Assembly: GCF_002723835.1 (NCBI RefSeq)
Contig: NZ_BEWG01000115.1
Location: forward strand, 102,565-166,564
Reading direction: 5' to 3'
Length of the DNA stretch: 64,000 nt
Source: Mycobacterium sp. shizuoka-1
Lineage (GTDB): Bacteria > Actinomycetota > Actinomycetes > Mycobacteriales > Mycobacteriaceae
Numbering within the stretch: the first letter of the stretch is position 1; every line of letters begins with the position of its first letter. This document shows, piece by piece, positions 1 to 7,305 of the stretch. Under the pieces are notes generated by a model. It was given only the letters and a program-made list of their open reading frames with translations, had not been told where the DNA came from and made no database searches. The position numbers were made by a program, and so were the translations under genes.

Positions 1-147
1 GGCGAGCCGCACGTGCGGAGCGTCGGCGTCAGGCTCGGCGTAGACCGCCACGCTGGCCAGTCCGGCATCCCTTGCCGCTCGGATCACCCGGACCGCGATT
101 TCACCACGGTTGGCGACGAGGACTTTGGAGATGGTCTGACTGGGCAC
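1..147 (-). CDS. accA3: Acyl-CoA carboxylase biotin carboxylase/BCCP alpha subunit, N-terminal fragment
   Basis: The first 49 codons of a gene that leaves the window at its left edge. The GTG start at 147 is preceded by an AGGAGG four bases upstream. The peptide has the conserved opening of biotin carboxylases: a KVLVANRGEIA strand followed by VRVIRAARDAG, the start of the N-terminal ATP-grasp subdomain. In mycobacteria AccA3 is the shared alpha subunit that carboxylates biotin for the AccD4, AccD5 and AccD6 beta subunits, feeding malonyl-CoA and methylmalonyl-CoA to lipid synthesis. It is the last gene of the accD5-accE5-maf-sseA-sufE block but has its own promoter region (148-261). The identification is firm despite truncation because the motif and the gene order agree. 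Confidence 0.9.
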   Translation of the reverse strand, partial: MPSQTISKVLVANRGEIAVRVIRAARDAGLASVAVYAEPDADAPHVRLA

Positions 148-172
148 CGCGCCTCCTGCTTTGCGTGACTCT

Positions 173-211
173 AAGAACGTTCTTTAAAAATAGGTTCGCA
201 CGGCAGTGTAA
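173..211 (-). promoter_or_regulatory. Candidate accA3 promoter with a palindromic operator over the -10
   Basis: Read on the minus strand, TTACAC (211-206) and TTTAAA (188-183) are separated by 17 bases, giving a plausible -35/-10 pair about 36 bases before the GTG of accA3. A perfect 12-bp palindrome, AAGAACGTTCTT (173-184), overlaps the downstream edge of the -10. The gap is unusually A/T-rich for this chromosome. The sequence shows the motifs; their function is inferred. Confidence 0.45.
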
Positions 212-261
212 GCGCCGCTGCTTAGACACGAACCAGCTGGTACCCCTACTAATGAGTAAGT

Positions 262-687
262 TCAGCTTCTTTCCCGTAGCCGGCGCTTGATCCGGGCCAG
301 CATCGCCGACATTCCGCGCAGGCGAAGGGGACTGATCAGCGCCGCCAGCCCCAGCTCCGAGTAGAAGTCGTCGGGCACGGCCAGAATGTCGTCCTTGGAC
401 TGCCCGTCCAGCCCGGCCGCCAGAATCGACGCGAAGCCGCGCGTGGTCGGCGCCTCGGCGGGCGCGCTGAAGAACAGCCGCACATGGTCGGTGTCGGAGG
501 CGTCGACGTGCAGAAAAAGCGGCGACTGGCATTCCGGCACCGGTTCCATCGCCGCCTCTTCGAGATCGGCAGGCAGCGCGGGCAGCTCGTCGGCGAACTC
601 CAGCAACAGCTTGAGCTTGTCCTGGCCGGCCACGTCGCCGAAGTCGGACACCACCTCCGCGAGTGGCGCGGGCATGGTCATGCTCAT
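262..687 (-). CDS. SufE-like sulfur acceptor protein
   Basis: A 141-residue protein of the SufE/CsdE fold. SufE proteins take persulfide sulfur from a cysteine desulfurase on an active-site cysteine and stimulate Fe-S cluster or sulfur transfer. The cysteine is seen in PECQSP (Cys53), in the right place after the N-terminal helix and a DKLKLLLEFADELP segment typical of the family. The length is normal. Its ATG overlaps the stop of the rhodanese sseA by four bases (ATGA), so the two are probably translationally coupled and may form a small sulfur-relay unit. It corresponds to the gene between sseA and accA3 in M. tuberculosis (Rv3284). The specific partner desulfurase is not in the window. Confidence 0.85.
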   Translation of the reverse strand: MSMTMPAPLAEVVSDFGDVAGQDKLKLLLEFADELPALPADLEEAAMEPVPECQSPLFLHVDASDTDHVRLFFSAPAEAPTTRGFASILAAGLDGQSKDDILAVPDDFYSELGLAALISPLRLRGMSAMLARIKRRLRERS

Positions 688-1580
688 GCCGATCCCGGTA
701 CAGATCCTGGTTCAGTGCCGGCGACGATCGGGACGCGTACGGTGTTGCCCCATTCCGTCCACGAGCCGTCGTAGTTGCGGACGCCGGGAATGCCCAGCAG
801 ATAGGTCAGCACGAACCAGGTGTGGCTGGACCGCTCGCCGATACGGCAGTAGGCGATGATGTCGTCACCGGGCTCGACGAACGAGTAGACCTCCTCGAGG
901 TCGGCCCGGTTGCGGAAGCGGCCGCTGTCGTCGGCCGCCTTGGCCCACGGCACCGACACCGCGGTGGGGATGTGCCCGCCGCGCAGCGCACCCTCCTCCG
1001 GATAGTCGGGCATGTGGGTGCGCTCGCCGGTGTACTCCTGAGGCGATCGCACATCGATCAATGTCGAATGGCCAAGGGAGGCAAGCACATCGTCCTTGTA
1101 TGCCCGGATGGCGGCGTCGTTGCGCTCGACCACCGGATAGCCGGAGCCGGTCTTGCTCGGAACGTCGAGCGTGGTGTCCCGGCCGTCGGAGATCCACAGG
1201 TCCCGGCCGCCGTTGAGCAGCCGGACATCCTGGTGGCCGAACAGGGTGAACACCCACAACGCGTAGGCGGCCCACCAGTTGCTCTTGTCGCCGTAGATGA
1301 CGACGGTGTCGTCCCGGGAGATGCCTTTGCGGTTCATCAGCTCGGCGAACTGCGCGCCGCTGATGTAGTCGCGCACCTGGGGATCGTTGAGGTCGGTGTG
1401 CCAGTCGATCTTGACCGCACCCGGGATGTGGCCGATGTCGTAGAGCAACACGTCTTCGTCGGACTCCACGATGGCCAGGCCGGGGGTACCCAGGTGCGCA
1501 GACAGCCAGTCCGCGGTGACCAGGCGTTCCGGGTGGGCGTAGTCCTTGAGGACGGGGCTGGGATCTGCGGGAAGTGGCAC
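684..1580 (-). CDS. sseA: Thiosulfate sulfurtransferase (tandem rhodanese)
   Basis: A 298-residue two-domain rhodanese that moves sulfane sulfur from thiosulfate or a similar donor to a thiophile. The N-terminal inactive rhodanese domain (about 17-135) contains the GHIPGA motif. The C-terminal catalytic domain (about 160-285) contains a second GGHIPTA and the active-site loop AYCRIGERS with Cys245. The start is a GTG at 1580, about 20 bases after maf ends. It overlaps the downstream SufE-like gene by four bases, which suggests shared sulfur metabolism. Order and strand match sseA (Rv3283) of M. tuberculosis. Confidence 0.9.
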   Translation of the reverse strand: MPLPADPSPVLKDYAHPERLVTADWLSAHLGTPGLAIVESDEDVLLYDIGHIPGAVKIDWHTDLNDPQVRDYISGAQFAELMNRKGISRDDTVVIYGDKSNWWAAYALWVFTLFGHQDVRLLNGGRDLWISDGRDTTLDVPSKTGSGYPVVERNDAAIRAYKDDVLASLGHSTLIDVRSPQEYTGERTHMPDYPEEGALRGGHIPTAVSVPWAKAADDSGRFRNRADLEEVYSFVEPGDDIIAYCRIGERSSHTWFVLTYLLGIPGVRNYDGSWTEWGNTVRVPIVAGTEPGSVPGSA

Positions 1581-1600
1581 GACGATGAGCCTACCGCCGA

Positions 1601-2242
1601 TCAGCGGACCGGATTGGCCGCCCAGAGATCACCGATCGCCAGCCCGAGGTCGCCGAGCAGCCGATGCGTCACCGACAGGCCCAGGCCCACCACGTTGGAC
1701 GGGTCGCCGTCCACGCCGTCGACGAACCAGCCGCCCAGCCCGTCCAGGGTGAAGGCGCCGGCGACCTGCAACGGCTCACCGCTGGCCAGGTAGGCCGCCA
1801 GGTCGGCGGGGCTGGGGGTGCCGAACCGCACCCGGGTGACGACCGCCTCGGTCGCGGTCCGCACCGCCCCGCCGTGGCGCACCCGGATCAGACAGTGTCC
1901 GGTGTAGAGCAGGCCGTCGCGACCCGCCATCGAATCCCATTGCTGCGCCGCCTGTTCGGCTGTCCCCGGTTTCCCGCACGGCCGACCGTCGAGGTACAGC
2001 ATCGAATCGCAGCCGATCACAACACAATCCGCGGCGACCGCGTGGTCGAGGACCTGCGCCACGGCGTGGGCCTTGGCCGCGGCCAAAGCGGTGACGACGT
2101 TGCCGGGTTGCGCCTCGGTGCCGAGGTTCGCCAGGATCGCGTCCTCGTCGACGCCGGAGACCACAACCAACGGGTCGATACCGGCGCTGCGCAGCACTTT
2201 GAGCCGGCCGGTCGATGCCGAGCCGAGGACGATGCGCGTCAT
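1601..2242 (-). CDS. Maf-family nucleotide pyrophosphatase
   Basis: A 213-residue Maf/YhdE/YceF protein; this family hydrolyses non-canonical or modified nucleoside triphosphates (dTTP/UTP or m7GTP type) to monophosphates. Family motifs are present: the N-terminal RIVLGSAS loop with TGR in place of the usual SPR, the catalytic aspartate region VVIGCDSML, and the GKPGT segment. I chose the ATG at 2242 because the protein then begins two residues before the Maf core and because this ATG shares its A with the accE5 stop codon (TGATG), implying coupling. Which Maf subclass it belongs to is not clear. It is the equivalent of Rv3282. Confidence 0.88.
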   Translation of the reverse strand: MTRIVLGSASTGRLKVLRSAGIDPLVVVSGVDEDAILANLGTEAQPGNVVTALAAAKAHAVAQVLDHAVAADCVVIGCDSMLYLDGRPCGKPGTAEQAAQQWDSMAGRDGLLYTGHCLIRVRHGGAVRTATEAVVTRVRFGTPSPADLAAYLASGEPLQVAGAFTLDGLGGWFVDGVDGDPSNVVGLGLSVTHRLLGDLGLAIGDLWAANPVR

Positions 2243-2670
2243 CAGCGACGCATGTGCGTCCGCTCCAGCAGCGTCACCCGATGCCAGCTGTGGATCGAAT
2301 AACGCAACTTGTCGACCGGATGACCCCACATGTTGAGCTCCTGGGCGCCCGGTCCCGGGTTGCCGCCGCTGGCCGCGGCCAGCACGGTGACCAGGGCCGC
2401 GATGTCCTCGTCGGACGGGTTGCCCCGCTCGATGCGGATCTCGGGAGCCTGCGCTTGCGGGTTGTCCAGCGTCATGTCCCGAGGGTCGCTGACCTCGGTG
2501 ATGTCTTCGTGCTTCGTCACAGTGGTCCGATCGTTCGCTCGTTCGCTGCGCTGTATCGACTCACGCCGCCCCAACCGTTCGTCTCGTTCGCTGCGCTCTC
2601 TCGACTCACGCCGCCCCAACCGTTCGTCTCGTTCGCTGCGCTCTCTCGACTCACAGCGGGATGTTCCCAT
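2242..2670 (-). CDS. accE5: Acyl-CoA carboxylase epsilon subunit with a repeat-built N-terminus
   Basis: A 142-residue small subunit that binds the AccA3-AccD5 complex and raises its activity. The C-terminal half (about 75-142) is the epsilon core: an EIRIERGNPSDEDIAAL segment, a proline/glycine loop and a closing helix with a WG motif (NMWGHPVD) that ends in a THMRR tail. The first 48 residues are an Arg/Ser/Glu-rich extension made of a 15-residue unit (ESRERSERDERLGRR) in two full copies and a third degenerate one. The start lies inside the last codons of accD5 (20-bp overlap). I keep it because the resulting MGTxxCES opening matches, from memory, the MGTCPCES start of M. tuberculosis AccE5, which also has an N-terminal repeat, of different sequence. 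Confidence 0.85.
   Translation of the reverse strand: MGTSRCESRERSERDERLGRRESRERSERDERLGRRESIQRSERANDRTTVTKHEDITEVSDPRDMTLDNPQAQAPEIRIERGNPSDEDIAALVTVLAAASGGNPGPGAQELNMWGHPVDKLRYSIHSWHRVTLLERTHMRR
2532..2654. repeat. 45-bp in-frame tandem repeat within accE5
   Basis: Three consecutive copies: 2532-2575 (44 bp, slightly diverged), 2576-2620 (45 bp) and 2621-2654 (34 bp, partial). The unit reads cgttcgtctcgttcgctgcg followed by ctctctcgactcacgccg and ccccaac. The two right-hand copies are identical over their shared length. The 45-bp period keeps the reading frame (15 residues per unit). The right-hand copy contains the accD5 stop codon at 2651-2653, so the array probably grew from the accD5-accE5 junction. 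Confidence 0.9.
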
Positions 2671-4279
2671 GCTTCTTCGGCGGAACCTGGGCGATCTTGC
2701 GTTCCAGCAGTCGCAGCGCCGTGGAGATGTAGCCGCGGGTGTGCGACGGCGGGATCACCGCGTCCACGTAGCCCCGCTCGGCGGCGATGTACGGGTTCAC
2801 CAGCGTGTCCTCGTAGTCCTGCTGCAGTTCCAGACGCAGGGCATCGACGTCCTTACCCTCGGCGGCCGCCTCCTTGAGCTGTGAGCGGTACACGAAGCCG
2901 ACCGCGCCCGACGCACCCATGACCGCAATCTGCGCGGTCGGCCAAGCCACGTTGACGTCGCAGCCCATGTCCTTGGAGCCCATGACGCAGTACGCGCCGC
3001 CGTAGGCCTTGCGGGTGATCACGGTGATCTTGGCGACCGTGGCCTCGCCGTAGGCGTACAGCAGCTTGGCGCCGCGCCGAATGATGCCGTTGTACTCCTG
3101 CTCGGTACCGGGCAGGAAGCCCGGCACGTCGACCAGCATCACGATCGGGATGTTGAAGCAATCGCAGGTCCGGACGAAGCGGGCGGCCTTCTCCGAGGCG
3201 TTTATGTCCAGGCAGCCGGCGAACTGGGTGGGCTGGTTGGCGACGATGCCTACGGGGCGACCGTCCACCCTCCCGAAGCCGACGATGATGTTCTGCGCGT
3301 AACCGGCCTGGACCTCGAGGAACTCGTCGTCGTCGAGGATGCGGGTGATCACCTCGTGCATGTCGTACGGCTGGTTCGGCGAATCCGGGATCAGCGTGTC
3401 CAGCTCGAGGTCCTCGTCGGTGAGGTTCTCCTCGATCGCGCCCGGGTGCGGCGGCGCCGGGTAGCGCGGCGGCTCGGCGTAGTTGTTCGGCGGCAGATAG
3501 CTCAGCAGGTCGCGGACGTAGTCCAGGGCGTCCTGTTCGCCGGAGGCGACGTAGTGCACGGTGCCCGACTTGGCCATGTGGGTGTGGGCGCCGCCCAGTT
3601 CTTCCATGGTCACGTCTTCACCGGTGACGGTCTTGATGACGTCGGGACCGGTGATGAACATCTGGCTGGTCTGGTCGACCATGATCACGAAGTCGGTCAA
3701 CGCAGGGGAGTACACGTGGCCGCCGGCGGCCGCGCCCATGATCAGCGAGATCTGCGGGATCACGCCGGACGCCTTGATGTTGTTGTGGAAGATCCGGCTG
3801 TAGAGGCCCAGCGAGACCACACCCTCCTGGATGCGGGCACCGGCACCGTCGTTGATGCCGATCAGCGGCCGGCCGGTCTTGAGGGCCAGTTCCTGGACCT
3901 TGACGATCTTCTCGCCGTAGACCTCGCCGAGACTGCCGCCGAACACGGTGGCGTCCTGGCTGAAGATGCAGACCTCGCGGCCGTCGATGGTGCCGTAGCC
4001 GGTCACCACGCCGTCGCCGACCGGGCGGTTCTTCTCCAGGCCGAAGTTGGTGGAGCGGTGCCGGGCCAGCGCGTCGAGCTCGACGAACGAGCCCTCGTCG
4101 AGCAGCGCCAGGATGCGTTCGCGAGCGGTGAGCTTGCCCTTGGCGTGGACCTTCTCCACGGCGGTCTCGCCGACCGGGTGCAGCGATTCCTCGGCACGCT
4201 GGCGCAGGTCGGCCAGCTTGCCTGCGGTCGTGTGGATGTCGATCGTGTGCTCGGCTGCCGGTTCCTTAACGCTCGTCAT
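2651..4279 (-). CDS. accD5: Propionyl/acyl-CoA carboxylase beta subunit (carboxyltransferase)
   Basis: A 542-residue biotin-dependent carboxyltransferase that moves CO2 from carboxybiotin to propionyl-CoA (and acetyl-CoA), giving methylmalonyl-CoA for methyl-branched lipids. The N-terminal crotonase-like domain carries GGSLGEVYGEKI and the oxyanion-hole glycines of the GAGARIQEGV loop. The C-terminal domain carries VDVPGFLPGTEQE and the GGAYCVMGSK loop. I start at the ATG at 4279 (MTSVKEP); an open frame continues upstream, but it is antisense to the PH-domain gene and looks non-coding. It heads the accD5-accE5-maf-sseA-sufE operon and shares an upstream region of about 87 bp with the divergent PH-domain gene. 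Confidence 0.95.
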   Translation of the reverse strand: MTSVKEPAAEHTIDIHTTAGKLADLRQRAEESLHPVGETAVEKVHAKGKLTARERILALLDEGSFVELDALARHRSTNFGLEKNRPVGDGVVTGYGTIDGREVCIFSQDATVFGGSLGEVYGEKIVKVQELALKTGRPLIGINDGAGARIQEGVVSLGLYSRIFHNNIKASGVIPQISLIMGAAAGGHVYSPALTDFVIMVDQTSQMFITGPDVIKTVTGEDVTMEELGGAHTHMAKSGTVHYVASGEQDALDYVRDLLSYLPPNNYAEPPRYPAPPHPGAIEENLTDEDLELDTLIPDSPNQPYDMHEVITRILDDDEFLEVQAGYAQNIIVGFGRVDGRPVGIVANQPTQFAGCLDINASEKAARFVRTCDCFNIPIVMLVDVPGFLPGTEQEYNGIIRRGAKLLYAYGEATVAKITVITRKAYGGAYCVMGSKDMGCDVNVAWPTAQIAVMGASGAVGFVYRSQLKEAAAEGKDVDALRLELQQDYEDTLVNPYIAAERGYVDAVIPPSHTRGYISTALRLLERKIAQVPPKKHGNIPL

Positions 4280-4366
4280 GGGTGACGATGGTATCGGCAA
4301 CCTTAAGGAGGCGCTAAGGGCACCACGTGTCTTGCCTTCGCGTGTCCGGTGGCGTAGGAGATGACC

Positions 4367-4885
4367 ATGGGATATCCCGAGAACGTGCTGGCCGCGGGCG
4401 AGCAGGTCGTGTTGCACCGCCACCCGCACTGGAAGCGCCTGGTCGGCCCGGTTCTGGTGCTGCTGATCGCGACCGTGGCGGCATCCTTCGTGGCGGCGCT
4501 GGTCAACAACACCAGCTGGGATCCGACCGCCAAGAAGGTGCTCTTCGGCGTCATCGCCGCGATCTGGCTGATCCTGGTGGGCTGGCTGACGCTGTGGAAG
4601 TTCTTCAATTGGCTCACAACGCATTTCGTGATCACCGACCGTCGGGTGATGTTCCGCCACGGGCTGCTGACCCGCTCGGGCATCGACATCCCGCTGGCGC
4701 GGATCAACAGCGTGGAGTTTCGGCACGGACTGCTCGACCGGATGCTGCGCACCGGCACGCTGATCATCGAATCGGCGAGCCAGGACCCCCTGGAATTCCA
4801 CGACATTCCCCGCGTGGAGCGGGTGCACTCACTGCTGTATCACGAAGTCTTCGACACCCTGGGCGCCGAAGAATCGCCCAGCTGA
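4367..4885 (+). CDS. PH-domain (bPH_2) membrane protein
   Basis: A 172-residue protein with two adjacent membrane segments near the N-terminus (roughly residues 27-47 and 58-80) and a bacterial PH-like domain (YdbT type) after them. The domain is marked by HFVITDRRVMFRHGLL, then IPLARINSV and LIIESASQDP. The function is unknown; bPH_2 proteins are small membrane-anchored proteins. The ATG at 4367 is preferred over the one at 4361 because AGGAG abuts 4361 but stands six bases from 4367. It is the counterpart of Rv3278c. Its last 46 bases overlap the convergent GtrA-like gene. Confidence 0.85.
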   Translation: MGYPENVLAAGEQVVLHRHPHWKRLVGPVLVLLIATVAASFVAALVNNTSWDPTAKKVLFGVIAAIWLILVGWLTLWKFFNWLTTHFVITDRRVMFRHGLLTRSGIDIPLARINSVEFRHGLLDRMLRTGTLIIESASQDPLEFHDIPRVERVHSLLYHEVFDTLGAEESPS

Positions 4886-5514
4886 CGCTGGGACCGACGG
4901 CGCCGCAGCGGTGTCACGGTGCCGCCGGCCTCGTACTCGTCCTCGAGCGCCTCGGCGAAACCGCCGCCGGTGAGCGCGGACTCCAGCCCCTTGTCGTGGC
5001 TCGGGCCGAACTCGTCGGGGAACACCCAGCGGCGGAACGCCCAGAACCGGAATGCCATCTGCAGCAGGTTGCCCAGCACGTAGGCCGAGATGAAGTCGGC
5101 GATGTTCTCGACGGTCAGCGTGACGTGCGGCACGCGCAGCTCCAGGACGTAGCTGGAGAACCACAGCGGCGCCATGCTCAACAGCACGCCGACGCCGCTG
5201 ACCGCGAAGAACAGCAGCGCCTCATGGTGACGTTCGCGGCCTCCGCGGTTGCGGAAGCTCCATTCCCGGTTCAGCACATAGGAGGCGATCACCGCGACGA
5301 TGCCTGCGATCACCTTGGCGGTGACCGGCTTGGGCTCGAGGATGGTCAGCTTCAGGGTGTAGAAGATCGCCGAGTCGATGATGAACGTCGTCGCACCGAC
5401 GATCGCGAACTTGATGAGCTCGTGATGCCGCTCGGCGAAGGGCCGGATCGGTCGGGGCAGCCGAGCGATCGTGGCATCTGCGAAAGACACAAGGAGCAAG
5501 TCTACGGAAGTCAC
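4840..5514 (-). CDS. GtrA-like polytopic membrane protein
   Basis: A 224-residue protein of the GtrA/DPMS family, small four-helix membrane proteins linked to translocation of lipid-linked sugars. The GtrA core spans about residues 32-168 with four hydrophobic segments. The first starts at LIKFAIVGATTFIID and the second contains a VIASYVLNREWSFRN loop typical of the family. The C-terminal 55 residues are charged and cytoplasmic in appearance. It is the counterpart of Rv3277. The 3' end overlaps the PH-domain gene, so their transcripts are antisense over 46 bases. The sugar substrate is not deducible. Confidence 0.85.
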   Translation of the reverse strand: MTSVDLLLVSFADATIARLPRPIRPFAERHHELIKFAIVGATTFIIDSAIFYTLKLTILEPKPVTAKVIAGIVAVIASYVLNREWSFRNRGGRERHHEALLFFAVSGVGVLLSMAPLWFSSYVLELRVPHVTLTVENIADFISAYVLGNLLQMAFRFWAFRRWVFPDEFGPSHDKGLESALTGGGFAEALEDEYEAGGTVTPLRRRRSQRQLGDSSAPRVSKTS

Positions 5515-5547
5515 CGTAGGTGTGCGTACTCGCGCAGGTCTGACACC

Positions 5548-6765
5548 ATGATGGCCGTGTCAAAGCGCCCCACACCCCCCACCGTCGCCATGGTCGGCGG
5601 CGGCCAGTTGGCCAGGATGACCCACCAGGCGGCGATCGCGCTGGGCCAGAGCCTGCGGGTGCTGTCCGTCAGCGCCGACGATCCGGCCGCCCAGGTGGCC
5701 CCGGACGTGGTGATCGGCGAGCACACCGACCTCGACGCGCTGCGCCGGGCGGCCGAGGGGGCCGCCGTGCTGACGTTCGACCACGAGCATGTGCCGACCG
5801 AGATGCTCGACACGCTGGTCGCCGAGGGCGTCACGGTCGCGCCACCGCCCGAGGCACTCGTGCATGCCCAGGACAAGCTGGTGATGCGGCGCAAGCTGGC
5901 CGCGCTGGGCGCACCGATCCCGCGGTTCACCGCGGTCGCCGGCGTCGAGGACGTGGACGCATTCGCCGCCGAGATCGGTGGCCCGCTGGTCATCAAGACC
6001 GTTCGCGGCGGGTACGACGGCCGCGGCGTGGTGCTGGCCGACGATCTGGCGCAGGCCCGCGAGGTGGTCGCCGGCTACCTGGCCGAGGGCGTGCCGGTGC
6101 TGCTCGAGGAGCGGGTGGCGATGCGTCGCGAGCTCTCGGCGCTGGTCGCCCGGTCGCCGTTCGGCCAGGGCGCCGCCTGGCCGATCGTGGAGACGGTGCA
6201 GCGCGACGGCATCTGCGTGACGGTGATCGCCCCGGCGCCGGGGCTGTCCGAGGAGCTGGCCGGGGCGGCCGAACAGCTCGGTCTACGGCTGGCCGCGGAG
6301 CTGGGCGTGGTCGGTGTGCTCGCGGTCGAACTGTTCGAGACCGTCGACGGCGCACTGCTGGTCAACGAGTTGGCCATGCGCCCGCACAACTCGGGCCACT
6401 GGACCATGGACGGGGCGGTGACCAGCCAGTTCGAGCAGCACCTTCGGGCCGTGCTGGACTACCCGCTCGGCGACACCCGGCCCGTCGCGCCGGTGACCGT
6501 GATGGCCAACGTGCTCGGCGCCCCGCAGGCCCCGCAGATGAGCCTCGACGAACGGCTGCATCACCTGTTCGGACGGATTCCGGACGCCAAGGTCCACCTC
6601 TACGGCAAGACCGAGCGGCCGGGTCGCAAGGTGGGCCACGTCAACATCGTCGGGTGTGGGGAACGCGACGTGAACCGGGTGCGGGAACGCGCCGAGCGGG
6701 CTGCACACTGGTTGTCGCACGCAGAGTGGACGGACGGATGGGACGGGCACAGCGCCAATGACTGA
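5548..6765 (+). CDS. purK: 5-(carboxyamino)imidazole ribonucleotide synthase
   Basis: A 405-residue ATP-grasp enzyme that makes N5-CAIR from AIR, bicarbonate and ATP in purine biosynthesis. The N-terminal VAMVGGGQLARM loop, the ATP-grasp KTVRGGYDGRGV glycine loop, EERVAMRRELS and the metal/ATP site region NELAMRPHNSGHW are all visible. Two in-frame ATGs (5548 and 5551) fit; no strong RBS decides between them. The open frame continues far upstream, but that part is antisense to the GtrA-like gene. It overlaps purE by eight bases, so purK-purE form one unit. Confidence 0.95.
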   Translation: MMAVSKRPTPPTVAMVGGGQLARMTHQAAIALGQSLRVLSVSADDPAAQVAPDVVIGEHTDLDALRRAAEGAAVLTFDHEHVPTEMLDTLVAEGVTVAPPPEALVHAQDKLVMRRKLAALGAPIPRFTAVAGVEDVDAFAAEIGGPLVIKTVRGGYDGRGVVLADDLAQAREVVAGYLAEGVPVLLEERVAMRRELSALVARSPFGQGAAWPIVETVQRDGICVTVIAPAPGLSEELAGAAEQLGLRLAAELGVVGVLAVELFETVDGALLVNELAMRPHNSGHWTMDGAVTSQFEQHLRAVLDYPLGDTRPVAPVTVMANVLGAPQAPQMSLDERLHHLFGRIPDAKVHLYGKTERPGRKVGHVNIVGCGERDVNRVRERAERAAHWLSHAEWTDGWDGHSAND

Positions 6766-7264
6766 CAAACCGGTGGTCGGCTTGATCATGGGCTCCGACA
6801 GCGACTGGCCGGTGATGGAGGCCGCCGCCGAGGCGCTGGCGGAATTCGAGGTGCCCTTCGAGGTCGGAGTCGTGTCGGCGCACCGCACGCCGGGCCGGAT
6901 GCTGGACTACGCCCGCGGCGCCGCGGCGCGCGACATCAAGGTGATCATCGCCGGGGCCGGCGGCGCCGCCCACCTGCCTGGGATGGTGGCCTCGGCCACC
7001 CCGCTGCCGGTGATCGGGGTGCCGGTGCCGTTGGCCAGGCTCGACGGGCTCGATTCCTTGCTGTCGATCGTCCAGATGCCCGCCGGGGTGCCGGTGGCCA
7101 CGGTGTCGATCGGCGGTGCGCGCAACGCCGGACTGCTGGCGGTTCGCATCCTGGCCGCGTCGGATGTCGTGCTGCGCAAGCGGATGGCCAAGTTTCAGGA
7201 CGACCTGGAAGCGCTGGTCTTGGAGAAGGACCGGGCGCTGCGTGAGCGATTACTCGGTGAGTGA
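6758..7264 (+). CDS. purE: N5-carboxyaminoimidazole ribonucleotide mutase
   Basis: A 168-residue class I PurE that rearranges N5-CAIR to CAIR, the step after PurK. It shows the diagnostic GLIMGSDSDWPVM N-terminus, the catalytic histidine in VVSAHRTPGRM, and the GAGGAAHLPGM loop. It starts inside the end of purK, which couples the two. Length and order match Rv3275c. Confidence 0.96.
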   Translation: MTDKPVVGLIMGSDSDWPVMEAAAEALAEFEVPFEVGVVSAHRTPGRMLDYARGAAARDIKVIIAGAGGAAHLPGMVASATPLPVIGVPVPLARLDGLDSLLSIVQMPAGVPVATVSIGGARNAGLLAVRILAASDVVLRKRMAKFQDDLEALVLEKDRALRERLLGE

Positions 7265-7305
7265 AGACCCGGGTAAAGTGACCCGCGAGTAGCAAGGAGG
7301 CTGTG

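Noticed and set aside
4280..4828. Open frame extending accD5 upstream by 183 codons
   Set aside because: It is antisense to the PH-domain gene, has an unnatural His/Arg/Gln-rich composition, and the conserved AccD5 N-terminus begins at 4279.
4327..5547. Long in-frame extension of purK
   Set aside because: It covers the PH-domain gene in a wrong frame and the antisense of the GtrA-like gene. Its composition is not protein-like, and PurK homology starts at 5548.
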